A stretch of DNA of 64,000 nt from Synechococcus sp. GreenBA-s (GTDB lineage: Bacteria > Cyanobacteriota > Cyanobacteriia > PCC-6307 > Cyanobiaceae), in NCBI RefSeq assembly GCF_024345855.1, contig NZ_JAGQBX010000006.1, positions 21,198 to 85,197 on the forward strand, in the 5' to 3' direction. This document shows, one piece after another, positions 23,285-33,453 of this stretch. The notes below the pieces were generated by a model. The model searched no databases. It saw only the letters and a program-made list of their open reading frames with translations, and was not told the DNA's origin. The first letter of the stretch is position 1. Each line of letters starts with the position of its first letter. The position numbers and the translations under genes are program-made.

Positions 23285-24520
23285 TCAGCCCTCGGCCCCG
23301 TCCACCGCCAGACGCGGCAGTCGGTGCTTGAAGCCGCAGAGGATCTCCCAGGGGATGGTGCCGCAGGTCTCGCTCCAGACTTCGGGGCCGATGGCGTCCG
23401 CCCCCTCCTCCCCCAGCAGCGTCACGACGCCGCCCACATCCAGCTCCGGCACGTCGGTGGCATCAAGCACCAGCTGGTCCATGGTGATCGCCCCCACCTG
23501 GCGCAGCCGCCGGTCGCCGAACAGCACCTCCAGCCGATCGGAGAGCAGCCGCGGCACGCCGTCGGCATAGCCGATGCCCACCACCGCCAGGCGGCTGGGC
23601 CGGCGGGTGATGAAGCGATGGCCGTAGCTGACCCCCACCCCGGCGGGCACCTCGCGGATCAGGCTCACCCGCGCCCGCACCCGCATCGCCGGCCGCAGGG
23701 GCAGACCACCGCCCAGGTGGGCGCCGGGGCGGTGGCCGTAGAGGGCCAGGCCCACGCGCACGAGGTCGAAGTGGAGGGCCGTGCTGCGCAGGGTGCCCGC
23801 CGAGTTGGCCAGGTGGCGCGCTCCGGGGGCCAGGCCCCGGTCCGCCAGGGCCCGGAGCACCTGCTCGTAGCGCTGCTGCTGCAGGCGGGTGAGGCCGTCG
23901 TCGCCCTCCGGGGCATCGGCGGCGGCCAGGTGGGAGTAGGTGCCGGCCAGCTGCACCGCATCGAGGCCGGCGATGGCCTCCACCAGACGGGGGCCCTGCT
24001 GCCAGTCGGCGCCGAGCCGGGCCATGCCGGTGTCGAGCTTGAGGTGGACGGCCATCGCGCGGCCGCTGCCGGCGGCGATGTTCTGGCAGAGCAGGGCCTC
24101 GCGCATGCCGCTGAGGGTGGGCATCAGCTGCCCGTGCAGGCAGGCCCGCAGCTCCTCGGGCTGGGTGAGGTTGCCGAGCACCAGCACGGGCGCCTCGATG
24201 CCGGCCTGGCGCAGCTCCAGGCCCTCCTGCAGGGTGGCCACCCCGAAGCAACTGGCCCCGCCGGCCAGGGCGGCGCGGGCGACGGGCAGGGCCCCATGGC
24301 CGTAGCCGTCGGCCTTGACCACCGCCATCAGCTCCGTGCCCGGCGCCAGGGCGGCCCGCAGGGCACGGGCATTGGCCGTGATCGCCGCCTCATCCACCTC
24401 CACCCAGGCGCGCTGGCGGGGATGGGCCCAGAGGTCGGGCAGGCGGCCGGGAAGACGGGGGGCGGCCGGAGTGAGCGAACCGGCGGCGGCGGATGGGGGC
24501 GTGGGGAAGGGTTCGGGCAT
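23285..24520 (-). CDS. alr: Alanine racemase
   Basis: 411 residues, with ~35 extra low-complexity residues before the barrel starts at AWVEVDEAAITANARALRA. The PLP lysine is Lys69 in AVVKADGYGHG. HLKLDTGMARLG, TYSHLAAAD, LANSAGTL, GIGYADG (catalytic Tyr region) and ITMDQLVLD follow in the usual order. The enzyme converts L-Ala to D-Ala for peptidoglycan as a cytosolic dimer. The long N-terminus may mean that the true start is further in, but no better ribosome-binding site is obvious. It diverges from the HNH gene and is followed by tRNA-Ser on the same strand. Confidence 0.95.
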   Translation of the reverse strand: MPEPFPTPPSAAAGSLTPAAPRLPGRLPDLWAHPRQRAWVEVDEAAITANARALRAALAPGTELMAVVKADGYGHGALPVARAALAGGASCFGVATLQEGLELRQAGIEAPVLVLGNLTQPEELRACLHGQLMPTLSGMREALLCQNIAAGSGRAMAVHLKLDTGMARLGADWQQGPRLVEAIAGLDAVQLAGTYSHLAAADAPEGDDGLTRLQQQRYEQVLRALADRGLAPGARHLANSAGTLRSTALHFDLVRVGLALYGHRPGAHLGGGLPLRPAMRVRARVSLIREVPAGVGVSYGHRFITRRPSRLAVVGIGYADGVPRLLSDRLEVLFGDRRLRQVGAITMDQLVLDATDVPELDVGGVVTLLGEEGADAIGPEVWSETCGTIPWEILCGFKHRLPRLAVDGAEG

Positions 24521-24594
24521 CCGGGCAGGCGGGCAGTCAGGGGCGGACGCGCCGGCTCCACCCGGATAGCATGCCGTGGAACCAGGGGGCTGGC

Positions 24595-25098
24595 ATGGGC
24601 CACGTTCTCGTTCTGAATGCGTCCTACGAGCCGCTGAACATCACCACCTGGCGCCGCGCCACGGTGATGCTGCTCAAGGGCAAGGCCGAGGGGCTGGAAC
24701 ACCACCCCAGCCGCAGCCTGCGGCCCGGCCTGCGCCAGCCCACGGTGATCCGGCTGCGCCAGTTCGTGCGGGTGCCCTACCGGCCGCTGCCGCTCACCCG
24801 GCGCAACGTGTTCCACCGCGACGGCCACCGCTGCCAGTACTGCGGCCGCAGCGGCGAACCCCTCTCGATCGACCACGTGATCCCCCGCAGCCGCGGCGGC
24901 CAGGACGTGTGGGAGAACGTGACCACGGCCTGCCTGCGCTGCAACGTGCACAAGGGCAGCCGCACGCCCCGGGAGGCCGGCATGGTGCTGGCCTGCACCC
25001 CGCACCGCCCCAGCAGCAGCCTGGTCTTCGAGGCCACCCGCCAGATGGAGGCGGGCCAGCACGGCGAGTGGGAGAAGTACATGTTGGGGGCGACCTGA
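24595..25098 (+). CDS. HNH endonuclease-domain protein
   Basis: 167 residues from ATG at 24595 (upstream AGGGGG). The start MGHVLVLNASYEPLNITTWR is the conserved N-terminus of a cyanobacterial and actinobacterial HNH family. The nuclease core has a zinc knuckle C-x2-C (CQYCGRSGEPL), the HNH box SIDHVIPRSRGG..WEN and a second C-x2-C (CLRCNVHKGSR). Members are common single-copy housekeeping genes with no defined target, unlike phage or restriction HNH enzymes. It diverges from alr and converges on prfA, with 25 bases between stops. Confidence 0.88.
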   Translation: MGHVLVLNASYEPLNITTWRRATVMLLKGKAEGLEHHPSRSLRPGLRQPTVIRLRQFVRVPYRPLPLTRRNVFHRDGHRCQYCGRSGEPLSIDHVIPRSRGGQDVWENVTTACLRCNVHKGSRTPREAGMVLACTPHRPSSSLVFEATRQMEAGQHGEWEKYMLGAT

Positions 25099-25123
25099 GC
25101 CGCCGCCGCCACCGCAGGGCCGG

Positions 25124-26230
25124 TCAGCCGCCGGCGCCGGCGGCCTGTTCGGCCAGCTCCTCCAACTGGCGCCGCTGGTCCACCGCCACGCAGGCCCCGA
25201 TCAGCTCGGCGAGCTGGCCCTGCAGCACCGGCTCCAGGGAGAAGTTGCGGCCCAGCCGGTGGTCGGTGGTGCGGTTGTCCTTGACGTTGTAGGTGCGGAT
25301 CTTCTCGCTGCGGTCGCCGCTGCCCACCTGGGCCAGGCGGGCCGAGCGCTGCTGGGCGTTGGCCGCCGCCAGCTCCCGCTCGTAGAGCTTGGCCCGCAGG
25401 ATCTCCATCGCCCGCTCCCGGTTCTGCAGCTGGGAGCGCTCCTGGGTGCAGAACACGCGGATGCCGGTGGGCTTGTGCAGCAGGTCCACCGCCGTCTCCA
25501 CCTTGTTGACGTTCTGGCCGCCGGCGCCACCGGAGCGGGCGGTGCTGATCTCCAGGTCGGTGGGGTCGATCTGCACCTCCACCGGATCGGCCTCCGGCAT
25601 CACCGCCACCGTGGCGGTGGAGGTGTGCACCCGGCCCTGGGATTCGGTGACCGGCACCCGCTGCACCCGGTGCACGCCCGCCTCGTACTTCAGCTGGCTG
25701 TAGACGCCCTCGCCCCGGATGGCCAGGATCAGCTCCTTGTAGCCGCCCAGCTCGGCCTCCGAGGCGCTGACGGGCTGCACGTTCCAGCCCACGCTCTGGG
25801 CATAGCGCTCGTACATGCGGGCCAGATCCCCGGCCCAGAGGGCGGCCTCATCGCCGCCGGCCCCGGCGCGGATCTCCAGCATCACGCTGCGCTCGTCGCG
25901 GGGATCGCGGGGCAGCAGGGCCAGGGTGAGTTGCTCGGTGAGGGCGGCGCTGCGCTCGGCCAGCTCCGCCAGCTCGGCCTGGGCCAGGGCCTCCATCTCC
26001 AGCTCGCCGCGGTGGTCCCGGAGCAGCTGGCGCACCTCCAGCTCCTGGCGCTGTAGCTCCTGGAGATCGCGGTAGCCGAGCACCAGGGGCTCGAGCCGGG
26101 AGCGCTCCCGGGCCAGGGGCTCCAGCTGGGCCGGATCGGCCGCCACGGCGGGATCGGCCAGCTGGCGCTCCAGGGTCTCGAAGGTGCGGCAGGCGGTATC
26201 CAGCCGGTCGCGCAGGAACGTGGCATCCAT
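25124..26230 (-). CDS. prfA: Peptide chain release factor 1
   Basis: 368 residues from ATG at 26230 ([20 protein letters not shown]), which matches RF1 length; the frame is open further to 26275 without homology. The catalytic GGQ is in [15 protein letters not shown]. The stop-codon reading region has [14 protein letters not shown], the P-x-T tripeptide of RF1 (here PVT), so it releases at UAA and UAG. It is the last gene of the long ribosomal cluster, after rpmE. Its final codons contain an 18-bp perfect palindrome (25127-25144). Confidence 0.96.
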   Translation of the reverse strand: MDATFLRDRLDTACRTFETLERQLADPAVAADPAQLEPLARERSRLEPLVLGYRDLQELQRQELEVRQLLRDHRGELEMEALAQAELAELAERSAALTEQLTLALLPRDPRDERSVMLEIRAGAGGDEAALWAGDLARMYERYAQSVGWNVQPVSASEAELGGYKELILAIRGEGVYSQLKYEAGVHRVQRVPVTESQGRVHTSTATVAVMPEADPVEVQIDPTDLEISTARSGGAGGQNVNKVETAVDLLHKPTGIRVFCTQERSQLQNRERAMEILRAKLYERELAAANAQQRSARLAQVGSGDRSEKIRTYNVKDNRTTDHRLGRNFSLEPVLQGQLAELIGACVAVDQRRQLEELAEQAAGAGG

Positions 26231-26311
26231 GGCGGAGTGGCGGGTGACAGCAAAAAGCCGGATGCCCGTGAGCACCCGGCCGAAGGGCTGGAGTTCAGCG
26301 ACAGGAGCGGA

Positions 26312-26587
26312 TCAGGCCTCGGCTTCGGCCGCGTCCTGCTTGGCTTCGGGCTTGGCCTCGGCGGCCTTGGCATCGCTGACGCCGGCCATGCCGTACTTGC
26401 GCATGAAGCGGTCCACCCGACCCTCGGTGTCCAGGATCTTCTGGGTGCCGGTATAGAAGGGGTGATTGCCGCTCCACACGTCGACGTGCAGCTCGGGGCT
26501 GGTGGAGCCGGTGGTCATCACCACCTCTCCGTTGCAGATCACCTTGGCATCGGGATACCAGGTGGGATGAATGTCGGCCTTCGGCAT
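26312..26587 (-). CDS. rpmE: 50S ribosomal protein L31
   Basis: 91 residues. The L31 core has MPKADIHPTWYPDAKVICNG and HVDVWSGNHPFYTGTQK. Only one Cys is present at the place where zinc-type L31 has C-x2-C, as is common in cyanobacteria. An Ala/Glu/Lys-rich tail of about 20 residues extends the C-terminus. It lies 47 bases after rpsI and 81 bases before prfA on the same strand. Confidence 0.95.
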   Translation of the reverse strand: MPKADIHPTWYPDAKVICNGEVVMTTGSTSPELHVDVWSGNHPFYTGTQKILDTEGRVDRFMRKYGMAGVSDAKAAEAKPEAKQDAAEAEA

Positions 26588-26634
26588 GGCGGGATACGGC
26601 TGAATACGAAGCTGAAAACGGAAAAGACCGGCAA

Positions 26635-27036
26635 TCAGCGCTTGGAGAACTGGGGAGCCTTACGGGCTTTCTTCAGGCCGTACTTGCGACGCTCCTTGGC
26701 GCGCGGGTCACGGCTTAGGTGCCCTTCGGTCTTGAGGGGCTTGCGGTTCTCAGGCGAGAGGTCGCACAGGGCCCGGGCGGCACCCTGCTTGATGGCATCG
26801 GCCTGGCCGGTGAGGCCGCCGCCACGCACGTTGACCAGCAGGTCGTACTCTGCCTCGAGACCCAGGGTCTGCAGGGGGGCCTTGACGGCCGCCAGGTAAA
26901 CGGGGTTGTAGTTCAGGTAGTTGTCACCGGGGCGACCGTTGATGGTCACGGTGCCGGTGCCGGGAACGACGCGGACACGGGCAACGGCGGTCTTGCGGCG
27001 GCCGGTTCCCCAGTAGACGACTTTGTTGGTGCTCAT
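26635..27036 (-). CDS. rpsI: 30S ribosomal protein S9
   Basis: 133 residues. [19 protein letters not shown] and the C-terminal KAPQFSKR (the tail that reaches the P-site tRNA) identify S9. Its ATG overlaps the rplM stop by four bases, so L13 and S9 are translationally coupled, as in most bacteria. Confidence 0.97.
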   Translation of the reverse strand: MSTNKVVYWGTGRRKTAVARVRVVPGTGTVTINGRPGDNYLNYNPVYLAAVKAPLQTLGLEAEYDLLVNVRGGGLTGQADAIKQGAARALCDLSPENRKPLKTEGHLSRDPRAKERRKYGLKKARKAPQFSKR

Positions 27037-27485
27037 TGGGCGGAGGCGGCGGGATCGAGGGCGAGAACCTGGGGCTGCTGGGCGGCGTGGGGATGCTCGG
27101 CGCCCTTGTAGACCTTGAGCTTGCGGAACAGCTGACGGCCGAGGGCGTTGTGGGGGAGCATGCCCTTGACGGCCTTCTCGATGATCCGCTCCGGCAGGCG
27201 GGCCTGCAGGTGGGCAAAGGTCTCGGTCTTCATGCCGCCGGGACGGCCGGAGTGGCGGCGATACACCTTCTGGGTGCTCTTGTTGCCGCTCACCCGCACC
27301 TTGTCGGCGTTGATCACCACGACGAAGTCACCCGCGTCGATGTGGGGGGCGTAGTTGGGGTTGTTCTTGCCCCGCAGCACGGAGGCCACTTCACTGGCGA
27401 GGCGGCCGAGGGTCTGATCCGCCGCATCCACCAGATACCACTGGCGGGAGGCGGGATCCTGAGGGGGAACGAGAGTCTTGTTCAT
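27033..27485 (-). CDS. rplM: 50S ribosomal protein L13
   Basis: 150 residues with [38 protein letters not shown] and [20 protein letters not shown]13 is an early assembly protein that binds 23S rRNA. The 285 bases between truA and this gene carry an 11-bp hairpin about 190 bases before the start, so a separate leader or promoter is possible. The tail [15 protein letters not shown] is usual for cyanobacteria. Confidence 0.97.
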   Translation of the reverse strand: MNKTLVPPQDPASRQWYLVDAADQTLGRLASEVASVLRGKNNPNYAPHIDAGDFVVVINADKVRVSGNKSTQKVYRRHSGRPGGMKTETFAHLQARLPERIIEKAVKGMLPHNALGRQLFRKLKVYKGAEHPHAAQQPQVLALDPAASAQ

Positions 27486-27675
27486 CGCGCCGGCGGGCCG
27501 GATCGGGTAGCGCGCCGTGGCTGGACGGATCTGCGCTGGAAACCAGGCGGATCGGGGTCCCGGCCGACGGGGCTGGACAGGGGAACGGCAGGGGCACCCG
27601 ATCGCTCGGGTGTCAGAAGCTCGTGAAACGACCTTACCTCTTCGGTGGCGAGCACCTGGAGAAAGGGCGACGAGG

Positions 27676-27701
27676 CCGGCCAGGATCGCAATCCTGGCCG
27701 G
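27676..27701 (-). promoter_or_regulatory. 11-bp perfect hairpin in the truA-rplM spacer
   Basis: CCGGCCAGGAT (27676-27686) pairs with ATCCTGGCCGG (27691-27701) across a 4-base loop. It sits 70 bases after the truA stop and ~190 bases before rplM. There is no following T tract, so it may be a terminator of another kind or part of the rplM leader. Confidence 0.45.
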
Positions 27702-27770
27702 GTTCTGGGGAGAAACTGCCCGCAGCGATCAGCAGGGGCAGGGTGCTCTGGCCTCCCGGCGCCGGAGCCT

Positions 27771-28664
27771 TCAGCCTTGCGGCTGGGGCGCTCCGGCGGC
27801 TGGAGGATCAGAGCACTCCAGCGAATACCGCGGTTGGCCATCGTACCAGGCGGCTCGGGAGAACACCTCGCGGGGATAGCCCACCCGCAGCAGGCAGAGG
27901 CCCTGGGGCGGCGCCGCCTCCTTCACCTCCGAGCGGGCACGGCTGCGCCAGCGCCGCTCGAAGTCCGCCAGGGCCAGGCGCCCCTCCCCCAGCGCCACCA
28001 GCTGACCCATCACCAGCCGCACCATGCCGTAGAGGAAGCCACTGGCCTGGAGTTCCACCGTGATCAGATCGCCGCAGCGCTCCACGCTCACCTCCTGCAG
28101 GGTGGTGCGCGAGTGGGAGCGGCTGCTGCCGGCCCGCTCGAAGGCGGCGAAGTCGTGCTCCCCCAGCATCCCCTCCAGGGCCCGGCGCATCAGGTCCTCA
28201 TCCAGGCACACCTGGTAGCGGTGCCAGCTCCAGGGGGCCAGGAACAGGTTGGGCAGCCGGGCGTTGTGGAGCGTGTAGCGGTAGCGGCGGTAGGTGGCCG
28301 AGAAACAGGCATGCCAGTCGGGGGGCACAGCGGCGGCGGCCCGCACCCGGATGCTGGCGGGCAGACGGCCGTTCAGGGCCGCCGCCCAGCGCTGGGCCGG
28401 GATCGGGCCCGCCGCCTCGAAGTGCACCACCTGGCCGGCGGCATGGACGCCGCTGTCGGTGCGGCCCGCCGCCACGGCCAGCACCGGCCGCTGCGGATCC
28501 AGCTGGGCGATCGCCGCCTCGAGGGTCTCCTGCACGCTGGGGTCGCGGGGCTGGCGCTGCCAGCCGCAGTAGGCGGCGCCGTCGTACTGGAGGCAGAGGG
28601 CCACCCGGCGCAGGGGGCCACCTTCAGGGGCCGGAGCGGCCGAGGCGGGGACCAGGGACGGCAT
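27771..28664 (-). CDS. truA: tRNA pseudouridine synthase A
   Basis: 297 residues from ATG at 28664; an ATG at 28727 would add 21 Pro/Arg-rich residues that the family lacks. The catalytic Asp is Asp70 in [44 protein letters not shown] and [20 protein letters not shown] are further family segments. TruA converts uridines 38-40 of the anticodon arm to pseudouridine. It follows rplQ across a strong terminator, so it may have its own promoter or depend on readthrough. Confidence 0.95.
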   Translation of the reverse strand: MPSLVPASAAPAPEGGPLRRVALCLQYDGAAYCGWQRQPRDPSVQETLEAAIAQLDPQRPVLAVAAGRTDSGVHAAGQVVHFEAAGPIPAQRWAAALNGRLPASIRVRAAAAVPPDWHACFSATYRRYRYTLHNARLPNLFLAPWSWHRYQVCLDEDLMRRALEGMLGEHDFAAFERAGSSRSHSRTTLQEVSVERCGDLITVELQASGFLYGMVRLVMGQLVALGEGRLALADFERRWRSRARSEVKEAAPPQGLCLLRVGYPREVFSRAAWYDGQPRYSLECSDPPAAGAPQPQG

Positions 28665-28727
28665 GGACGGCGGGGCGAGGGGCCAGGGACCGCGGGGCGG
28701 CCGGCGGCCAGGGGAACTGCTGGCCAT

Positions 28728-28762
28728 GAAAAAACCGCGATGGGCCCAAGGGCCATCGCGGT
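28728..28762 (-). terminator. Strong rho-independent terminator after rplQ
   Basis: On the minus strand ACCGCGATGG (28762-28753) pairs perfectly with CCATCGCGGT (28743-28734), with a GC-rich loop and then TTTTTT. It is 36 bases after the rplQ stop and marks the likely end of the main ribosomal superoperon. Confidence 0.9.
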
Positions 28763-28798
28763 CTGGTGCTGAATGGGCGCGGGCCTGGGCCCAGCGGC

Positions 28799-29149
28799 TC
28801 AGACCAGCTCGATGATCGCCATCTCGGCGTTGTCGCCGCGGCGGGGCACCGTGCGGATGATGCGGGTATAGCCGCCGTTGCGGTCGCCGTAGCGCTCCTG
28901 GGCCTTGTCGAACAGGGCGTGCACCAGTTGCTTGTCGTAGATGTAGCCGATGGCGCGGCGGCGGGCGGCGAGGCTGCCCTCCTTGGCCAGGGAGATCATG
29001 CGCTCGGCCTCATCACGCAGGGCCTTGGCGCGAGCCTTGGTGGTGGTGACGCGACCCTCGCGGATCAGCTGGGTGGTCAGACCCCGCAGCAGGGCCTTGC
29101 GTTGGTCGGCGGGGCGTCCCAGCAGGGGGACTCGGCACTGGTGTCGCAT
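28799..29149 (-). CDS. rplQ: 50S ribosomal protein L17
   Basis: 116 residues with the L17 opening [19 protein letters not shown], then [17 protein letters not shown] and [16 protein letters not shown]. It follows rpoA by 53 bases, the usual end of the alpha operon, and a terminator comes next. Confidence 0.97.
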   Translation of the reverse strand: MRHQCRVPLLGRPADQRKALLRGLTTQLIREGRVTTTKARAKALRDEAERMISLAKEGSLAARRRAIGYIYDKQLVHALFDKAQERYGDRNGGYTRIIRTVPRRGDNAEMAIIELV

Positions 29150-29202
29150 GGGAGGAGCGGTGAAGCGTTGAGAGATGGAAGGATCGAGTCGGAAGCCCCG
29201 GC

Positions 29203-30141
29203 TCAGGCGCTGGTGCGGCTCTGGGGCAGGGAGATGCCGATGCGCTCAAGGGCCTCGATCACCTCATCGGCCGATTTGGAGCCGAAGTTCTTGATCTCCA
29301 GCAGGTCCTCGTAGCTGAAGCCCATCAGGTCGGACACGGAGTTGACCTGGGCGCGCTTGAGGCAGTTGTAGGCGCGCACGGAGAGGTTCAGTTCCTCGAG
29401 GGGGATCTGGGCCTCGGCGGAGGGCTCAGGTTCCAGGCCGGGCTCATCAGCCACGGTCAGGCTGGCCAGGGGCTGGAACAGGGCGATCAGCTGGTTGGCC
29501 GCCTGGGCCATGGCGTCGTCGGGGCTGACGGAGCCATCGGTCTGGATTTCCAGGCGCAGGCGCTCGCGGGCGGAACCGCCCTCGCCCACGGCGGTCTCAT
29601 CCACCGTGTAGTTGGCGCGGCGCACCGGCATGAACACGGCATCGATCTGCAGCAGGTCGATGGCGCTGCTGTCCTCGTGGCGGCGATCCACGGGGCGGTA
29701 GCCGACGCCGCGCTCCACGTGCACTTCCAGCTCCAGGCTGTGGCCCTCGGCCACGATGGCGATCGGACGCTCGGGGTCGATCACCTGCACCTGGGAGGAG
29801 AACTGCAGGTCGCTGGCGGTCACGGTGGCGGGGCCGTTGACCACCAGACGACCGATCTCCAGCTCGCGGCTGCGGCTGTGGACGGTGACGTCCTTGCAGT
29901 TCAGCAGGATGTCGAGCACGTCTTCACGTACGCCCGGCACGGTGGCGTACTCATGGTTCACACCGGCGATGCGCACGGCGGTGATGGCACTGCCCTCCAG
30001 GGCTCCCATCAGCACGCGACGCAGGGAATTGCCGAGGGTGATGGCCTGGCCCCTTTCCAGGGGCCCGATCACGAAGACGCCCGTCTGGGAGCGGTCGTCG
30101 GCGATCTGATGCTCGACCCGATCGATCTGGTACTGCAGCAC
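29203..30141 (-). CDS. rpoA: RNA polymerase alpha subunit
   Basis: 312 residues. The N-terminal dimerisation domain contains [19 protein letters not shown] and the beta/beta'-contact region [12 protein letters not shown] short acidic linker leads to the C-terminal domain ([20 protein letters not shown], then [20 protein letters not shown]), which contacts promoter DNA and activators. Length is normal for cyanobacteria. It sits between rpsK and rplQ in the alpha operon. Confidence 0.98.
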   Translation of the reverse strand: MLQYQIDRVEHQIADDRSQTGVFVIGPLERGQAITLGNSLRRVLMGALEGSAITAVRIAGVNHEYATVPGVREDVLDILLNCKDVTVHSRSRELEIGRLVVNGPATVTASDLQFSSQVQVIDPERPIAIVAEGHSLELEVHVERGVGYRPVDRRHEDSSAIDLLQIDAVFMPVRRANYTVDETAVGEGGSARERLRLEIQTDGSVSPDDAMAQAANQLIALFQPLASLTVADEPGLEPEPSAEAQIPLEELNLSVRAYNCLKRAQVNSVSDLMGFSYEDLLEIKNFGSKSADEVIEALERIGISLPQSRTSA

Positions 30142-30217
30142 GGTCTGAAGCTCGGAAAGTATGGATAGGGCCCGGCCGGGGGATGGGCCGCGATGCGCTG
30201 GGCGCAGGGGCGTCGGA

Positions 30218-30610
30218 TCAGACCCGGCGACGCTTGGCGCGGCGGCAGCCGTTGTGGGGCAGCGGGGTGACGTCGCGGATCAGGGTGATCTCCAGGCCAG
30301 CCACCTGCAGGGCACGGATGGCGGTCTCACGGCCGGAACCGGGGCCACGCACCAGCACTTCGATCTGGCGCATGCCCTGCTCGAGGGCGCGGCGGGCGGC
30401 CGCTTCGGCGGCGGTCTGGGCGGCGAAGGGGGTGCCCTTACGGGCGCCCTTGAAGCCGCTGGCACCGGCGGAGGACCAGGAGATCACCTCGCCGGCCGTG
30501 TCGGTGATCGACACGATCGTGTTGTTGAAGGTGCTCTGGATGTGCGCCACACCGTTGGGCACATTGCGCTTCGTCTTCTTGGCGCCGGATTTCTTGGCGG
30601 GCTTGGCCAT
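30218..30610 (-). CDS. rpsK: 30S ribosomal protein S11
   Basis: 130 residues with [33 protein letters not shown] and the basic C-terminus [15 protein letters not shown]. It forms part of the platform near the mRNA exit. It lies 117 bases after rpsM and 76 before rpoA. Confidence 0.97.
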   Translation of the reverse strand: MAKPAKKSGAKKTKRNVPNGVAHIQSTFNNTIVSITDTAGEVISWSSAGASGFKGARKGTPFAAQTAAEAAARRALEQGMRQIEVLVRGPGSGRETAIRALQVAGLEITLIRDVTPLPHNGCRRAKRRRV

Positions 30611-30727
30611 GGTGTAGGCCCTGCGAGGGCAGGGAGGTGATCGGGGGACTGACGGGGGAATCGCCCTGGTGACGCCCGGTGCCCGAGGGGCACTGCGGCG
30701 GCAGGGCGACGGCGGTGCAAGAAGGGC

Positions 30728-31093
30728 TTACTTCTTCTTACCGGCCACGGTCTTGCGGGCGCCGCGGCGGGTGCGCGCGTTGGTGCGGGTGCGCTGGCCA
30801 CGGACGGGCAGGCCGGCGCGGTGGCGACGGCCGCGCACGCAGCCGATGTCCTGCAGTCGCTTGAGGGCCATGCCCTCCTGGCGGCGCAGGTCACCCTCGA
30901 GGGTGAAGGACTCGGCGGCGCCGCGCAGCTTCTGCACGTCGGCGTCGTCAAGGTCCTTGACGCGGGTGTCGGGGTTGACGCCGGTCTTGGCGAGGATCTT
31001 CTTGGCCCGGGTCAGGCCGATCCCATACACATAGGTGAGAGCAATCTCGATCCTCTTGTCACGAGGAATATCGACACCGGCAATCCGAGCCAC
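30728..31093 (-). CDS. rpsM: 30S ribosomal protein S13 (GTG start)
   Basis: 121 residues from GTG at 31093. The canonical N-terminus [10 protein letters not shown] begins exactly at this GTG, and the frame continues upstream only as non-homologous codons. [37 protein letters not shown] and [19 protein letters not shown] identify S13, which contacts the P-site tRNA and the subunit bridge. There is no clear Shine-Dalgarno sequence before the GTG. Confidence 0.96.
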   Translation of the reverse strand: MARIAGVDIPRDKRIEIALTYVYGIGLTRAKKILAKTGVNPDTRVKDLDDADVQKLRGAAESFTLEGDLRRQEGMALKRLQDIGCVRGRRHRAGLPVRGQRTRTNARTRRGARKTVAGKKK

Positions 31094-31248
31094 GTAAAAA
31101 ACGATCGGGTGGGCAGAGGGGAGGCCAACGACAGGGTTGGGCTCAGGGGAGGCTCCCGATGGGGTCGGGGCCAGGGGAGACCGCGGAAGGGCGAGGTCTC
31201 GGGGGTGGTCCGGCAGGGCCGGACCGGCGGACAAGGCTCAGCCTGGGA

Positions 31249-31362
31249 TCAACCCTGGCGCTGCTTGTGCTTGGGGTTGGTGCAGATGACCATCACCCGG
31301 CCGTGGCGGCGAATCACCCGGCACTTGTCGCACATTTTCTTGACCGAGGCGCGCACCTTCAT
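31249..31362 (-). CDS. rpmJ: 50S ribosomal protein L36, 37 residues
   Basis: A short frame from ATG at 31362 to TGA at 31249-31251 encodes [20 protein letters not shown] followed by [17 protein letters not shown]. The zinc ligands C-x2-C, C and H (Cys11, Cys14, Cys27, His32) are all present. It lies between adk and rpsM, its usual place in the cyanobacterial spc/alpha cluster. Confidence 0.97.
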   Translation of the reverse strand: MKVRASVKKMCDKCRVIRRHGRVMVICTNPKHKQRQG

Positions 31363-31431
31363 GGGGGCGGTCTCTCCGAATTTCCAAACGACTACCTTAT
31401 CACACGGGTCAATCGCGTCGGTCCCGGCCGT

Positions 31432-31992
31432 TCAGCCGAGCAGGGCCGCGATCCGGGCCTCGATGGCCTCTACCGTGCCGGCGGCATCCACGGCCTGGAG
31501 CAGCTGGCGCTCGTAGTAGTAGGCGATCAGGGGCGCGGTCTGCTCGCGGTACACCTCCAGACGGTGGCGGATCACCGCCTCGTTGTCGTCGGCGCGGCCG
31601 CGGGAGAGCAGACGCTCGATCAGCACCGCGTCGTCCAGCTCCATCAGCACCACCAGCTCGATCGGCTGGCCCAGCTCGTCGAGCAGCTGGCCGAGGGCCT
31701 CGGCCTGGACCCGGTTGCGGGGGAAGCCGTCGAGCAGCCAGCCGCCGCCACCGGCCGCCTGCTGCTGCTCGAGACGGCTGCGCACGATCGCCAGCACCAG
31801 GGCATCGCTCACCAGCTCGCCACGGGCCATCACGGCCTCGGCCTCCTGGCCGAGGGCACTGCCGGCCTGCACTTCGGCCCGCAGCAGATCGCCGGTGGAG
31901 AGGTGCAGCAGGCCCCGGGCGGCCGCGAGGCGCTGGGCCTGGGTGCCCTTGCCGGCGCCGGGGGGGCCGAGGAAGAGGAGGCGTTGCGTCAT
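31432..31992 (-). CDS. adk: Adenylate kinase
   Basis: 186 residues from ATG at 31992; upstream in-frame codons to 32094 give no homology. The P-loop is LFLGPPGAGKGTQAQ, followed by LHLSTGDLLRAE, LLDGFPRN and RHRLEVYREQTAPLI. The LID is the short form (LLSRGRADDNEAVI) without the zinc-binding insert. It interconverts ATP + AMP and 2 ADP in the cytosol. It sits between secY and rpmJ, the order conserved from Gram-positive bacteria to cyanobacteria. Confidence 0.96.
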   Translation of the reverse strand: MTQRLLFLGPPGAGKGTQAQRLAAARGLLHLSTGDLLRAEVQAGSALGQEAEAVMARGELVSDALVLAIVRSRLEQQQAAGGGGWLLDGFPRNRVQAEALGQLLDELGQPIELVVLMELDDAVLIERLLSRGRADDNEAVIRHRLEVYREQTAPLIAYYYERQLLQAVDAAGTVEAIEARIAALLG

Positions 31993-32098
31993 GGCGCGAA
32001 AGGGGAGTCGGATTGGGGAAAGGACGGAGATCGGGGATCGGGGACGCCGAAGCGATGAGCCGCGGACCGGCCCCTGGGCCAGGCCCGAAGGCAACGCC

Positions 32099-33418
32099 TC
32101 ATTGGCGCACCATGCCCTCGTAGCGCTGGGAGATCACGTAGGTCTGCACCTGCTTGGCGGTGTCGATCGCCACGCCCACCAGGATCAGCAGCGAGGTGGC
32201 GCCCAGGCCCTGGAACGTCTTGACCTGGGTCGCGGACTCCACCGCCGAGGGGATGATCGCCACGGCGCCGAGAAACAACGAGCCCAGCAGCGTCAGACGG
32301 TTCTGCACGCTGGAAAGGTAGAGGGCCGTGGCCGAGCCGGGCCGCACACCGGGCACCGCCACGCCGGTGCGCTTGAGGTTGGTGGCAATGTCGATCGGGT
32401 TGACCGTGAGCGAGGCGTAGAAGAAGGAGAAGCCCACGATCAGGGCGAAGTACACCAGCGCGTAGACCCAGGGGGTGCTGCTGTTGGGGCTGAGGTAGCC
32501 GGCCAGCTTGATCAGCCAGGGCGCGTTCGCCATGTTGGCGATGGTGAGCGGCAGGAACACCACCGCCGAGGCGAAGATGATCGGCATCACGCCGCCGGCA
32601 TTGAGCTTGAGCGGCAGATAGCTCTGGCGCGCCGCCAGCAGGTTGGCGCCGCCCACCTGGCGCTTGGCGCTCACGATCGGGATGCGGCGGTTGCCCTCCT
32701 GCACGAAGATGATGCCCACGATCGTGACCAGGAACACCAGCACCAGCACCACGATGCCGCCCACCGTGCTGCGGTCGCCACTCTGGGCCAGCTCGATGGT
32801 GGAGCCCAGGGCCCGGGGCAAGGTCGCCACGATGTTGAGGAAGATCACCAGCGAGGCGCCCTGGCCGATGCCGCGTTCGGTGATCACCTCGCTGATCCAC
32901 ATCACCACCATCGAGCCGGTCACCAGGGCCACGGCGGTCTGGATCACGAACACGAGATCCGGCGTGCCGGCGGTGGCGTAGGGGCGCAGGATCAGGGCGA
33001 ACACCACGCTCTGGAGGATGCCCCAGCCCAGGGCCACGTAACGGGTGTACTGGGCGATCTTGCGGCGGCCGGCCTCACCCTCGTTCTTCTGCAGATCCTC
33101 CAGCTGGGGGATGGCGGAGGTGAGCAGCTGCAGGATGATCGAGGCGTTGATGAACGGCAGGATCCCCAGGCCGAACACCCCCAGGGTGGAGATGCCGCCG
33201 CCGGTGAAGATGTCCAGAAAGCCGATCAGCTGGCCGCCGCGGGCGATGAAGTCCTGGAAGGCGACCCGATCGATGCCGGGCACGGGGATGTAGATCCCCA
33301 GGCGCACCAGCAGCAACAGGCCCAGGGTGGTCAGCACGCGATCGCGCAGGCCCTTGGCCTGGATCAGCTGGCTGAGGATTTCTCCGGCACTGGGGTTGCG
33401 ACCCCGGCTGACAAGCAT
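32099..33418 (-). CDS. secY: Protein translocase subunit SecY
   Basis: 439 residues with ten hydrophobic helices. GLGILPFINASIILQLLT (TM2 region), QYTRYVALGWGILQSVVFAL, GIGQGASLVIFLNIVAT and SYLPLKLNAGGVMPIIFAS are SecY hallmarks, including the plug and lateral-gate regions. In cyanobacteria a single SecY serves both plasma and thylakoid membranes. A terminator-like hairpin lies in the 121-base spacer upstream of it, which may lower its expression relative to the ribosomal genes. Confidence 0.97.
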   Translation of the reverse strand: MLVSRGRNPSAGEILSQLIQAKGLRDRVLTTLGLLLLVRLGIYIPVPGIDRVAFQDFIARGGQLIGFLDIFTGGGISTLGVFGLGILPFINASIILQLLTSAIPQLEDLQKNEGEAGRRKIAQYTRYVALGWGILQSVVFALILRPYATAGTPDLVFVIQTAVALVTGSMVVMWISEVITERGIGQGASLVIFLNIVATLPRALGSTIELAQSGDRSTVGGIVVLVLVFLVTIVGIIFVQEGNRRIPIVSAKRQVGGANLLAARQSYLPLKLNAGGVMPIIFASAVVFLPLTIANMANAPWLIKLAGYLSPNSSTPWVYALVYFALIVGFSFFYASLTVNPIDIATNLKRTGVAVPGVRPGSATALYLSSVQNRLTLLGSLFLGAVAIIPSAVESATQVKTFQGLGATSLLILVGVAIDTAKQVQTYVISQRYEGMVRQ

Positions 33419-33453
33419 GGCGAAGAGGGGCGGTGGAGGGGAGAAAGCGGAAC

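Noticed and set aside
25127..25144. 18-bp palindrome GCCGCCGGCGCCGGCGGC at the end of prfA
   Set aside because: It encodes the Ala/Gly tail of RF1; in such GC-rich sequence it can arise from GCC/GGC codons alone, and no T tract follows.
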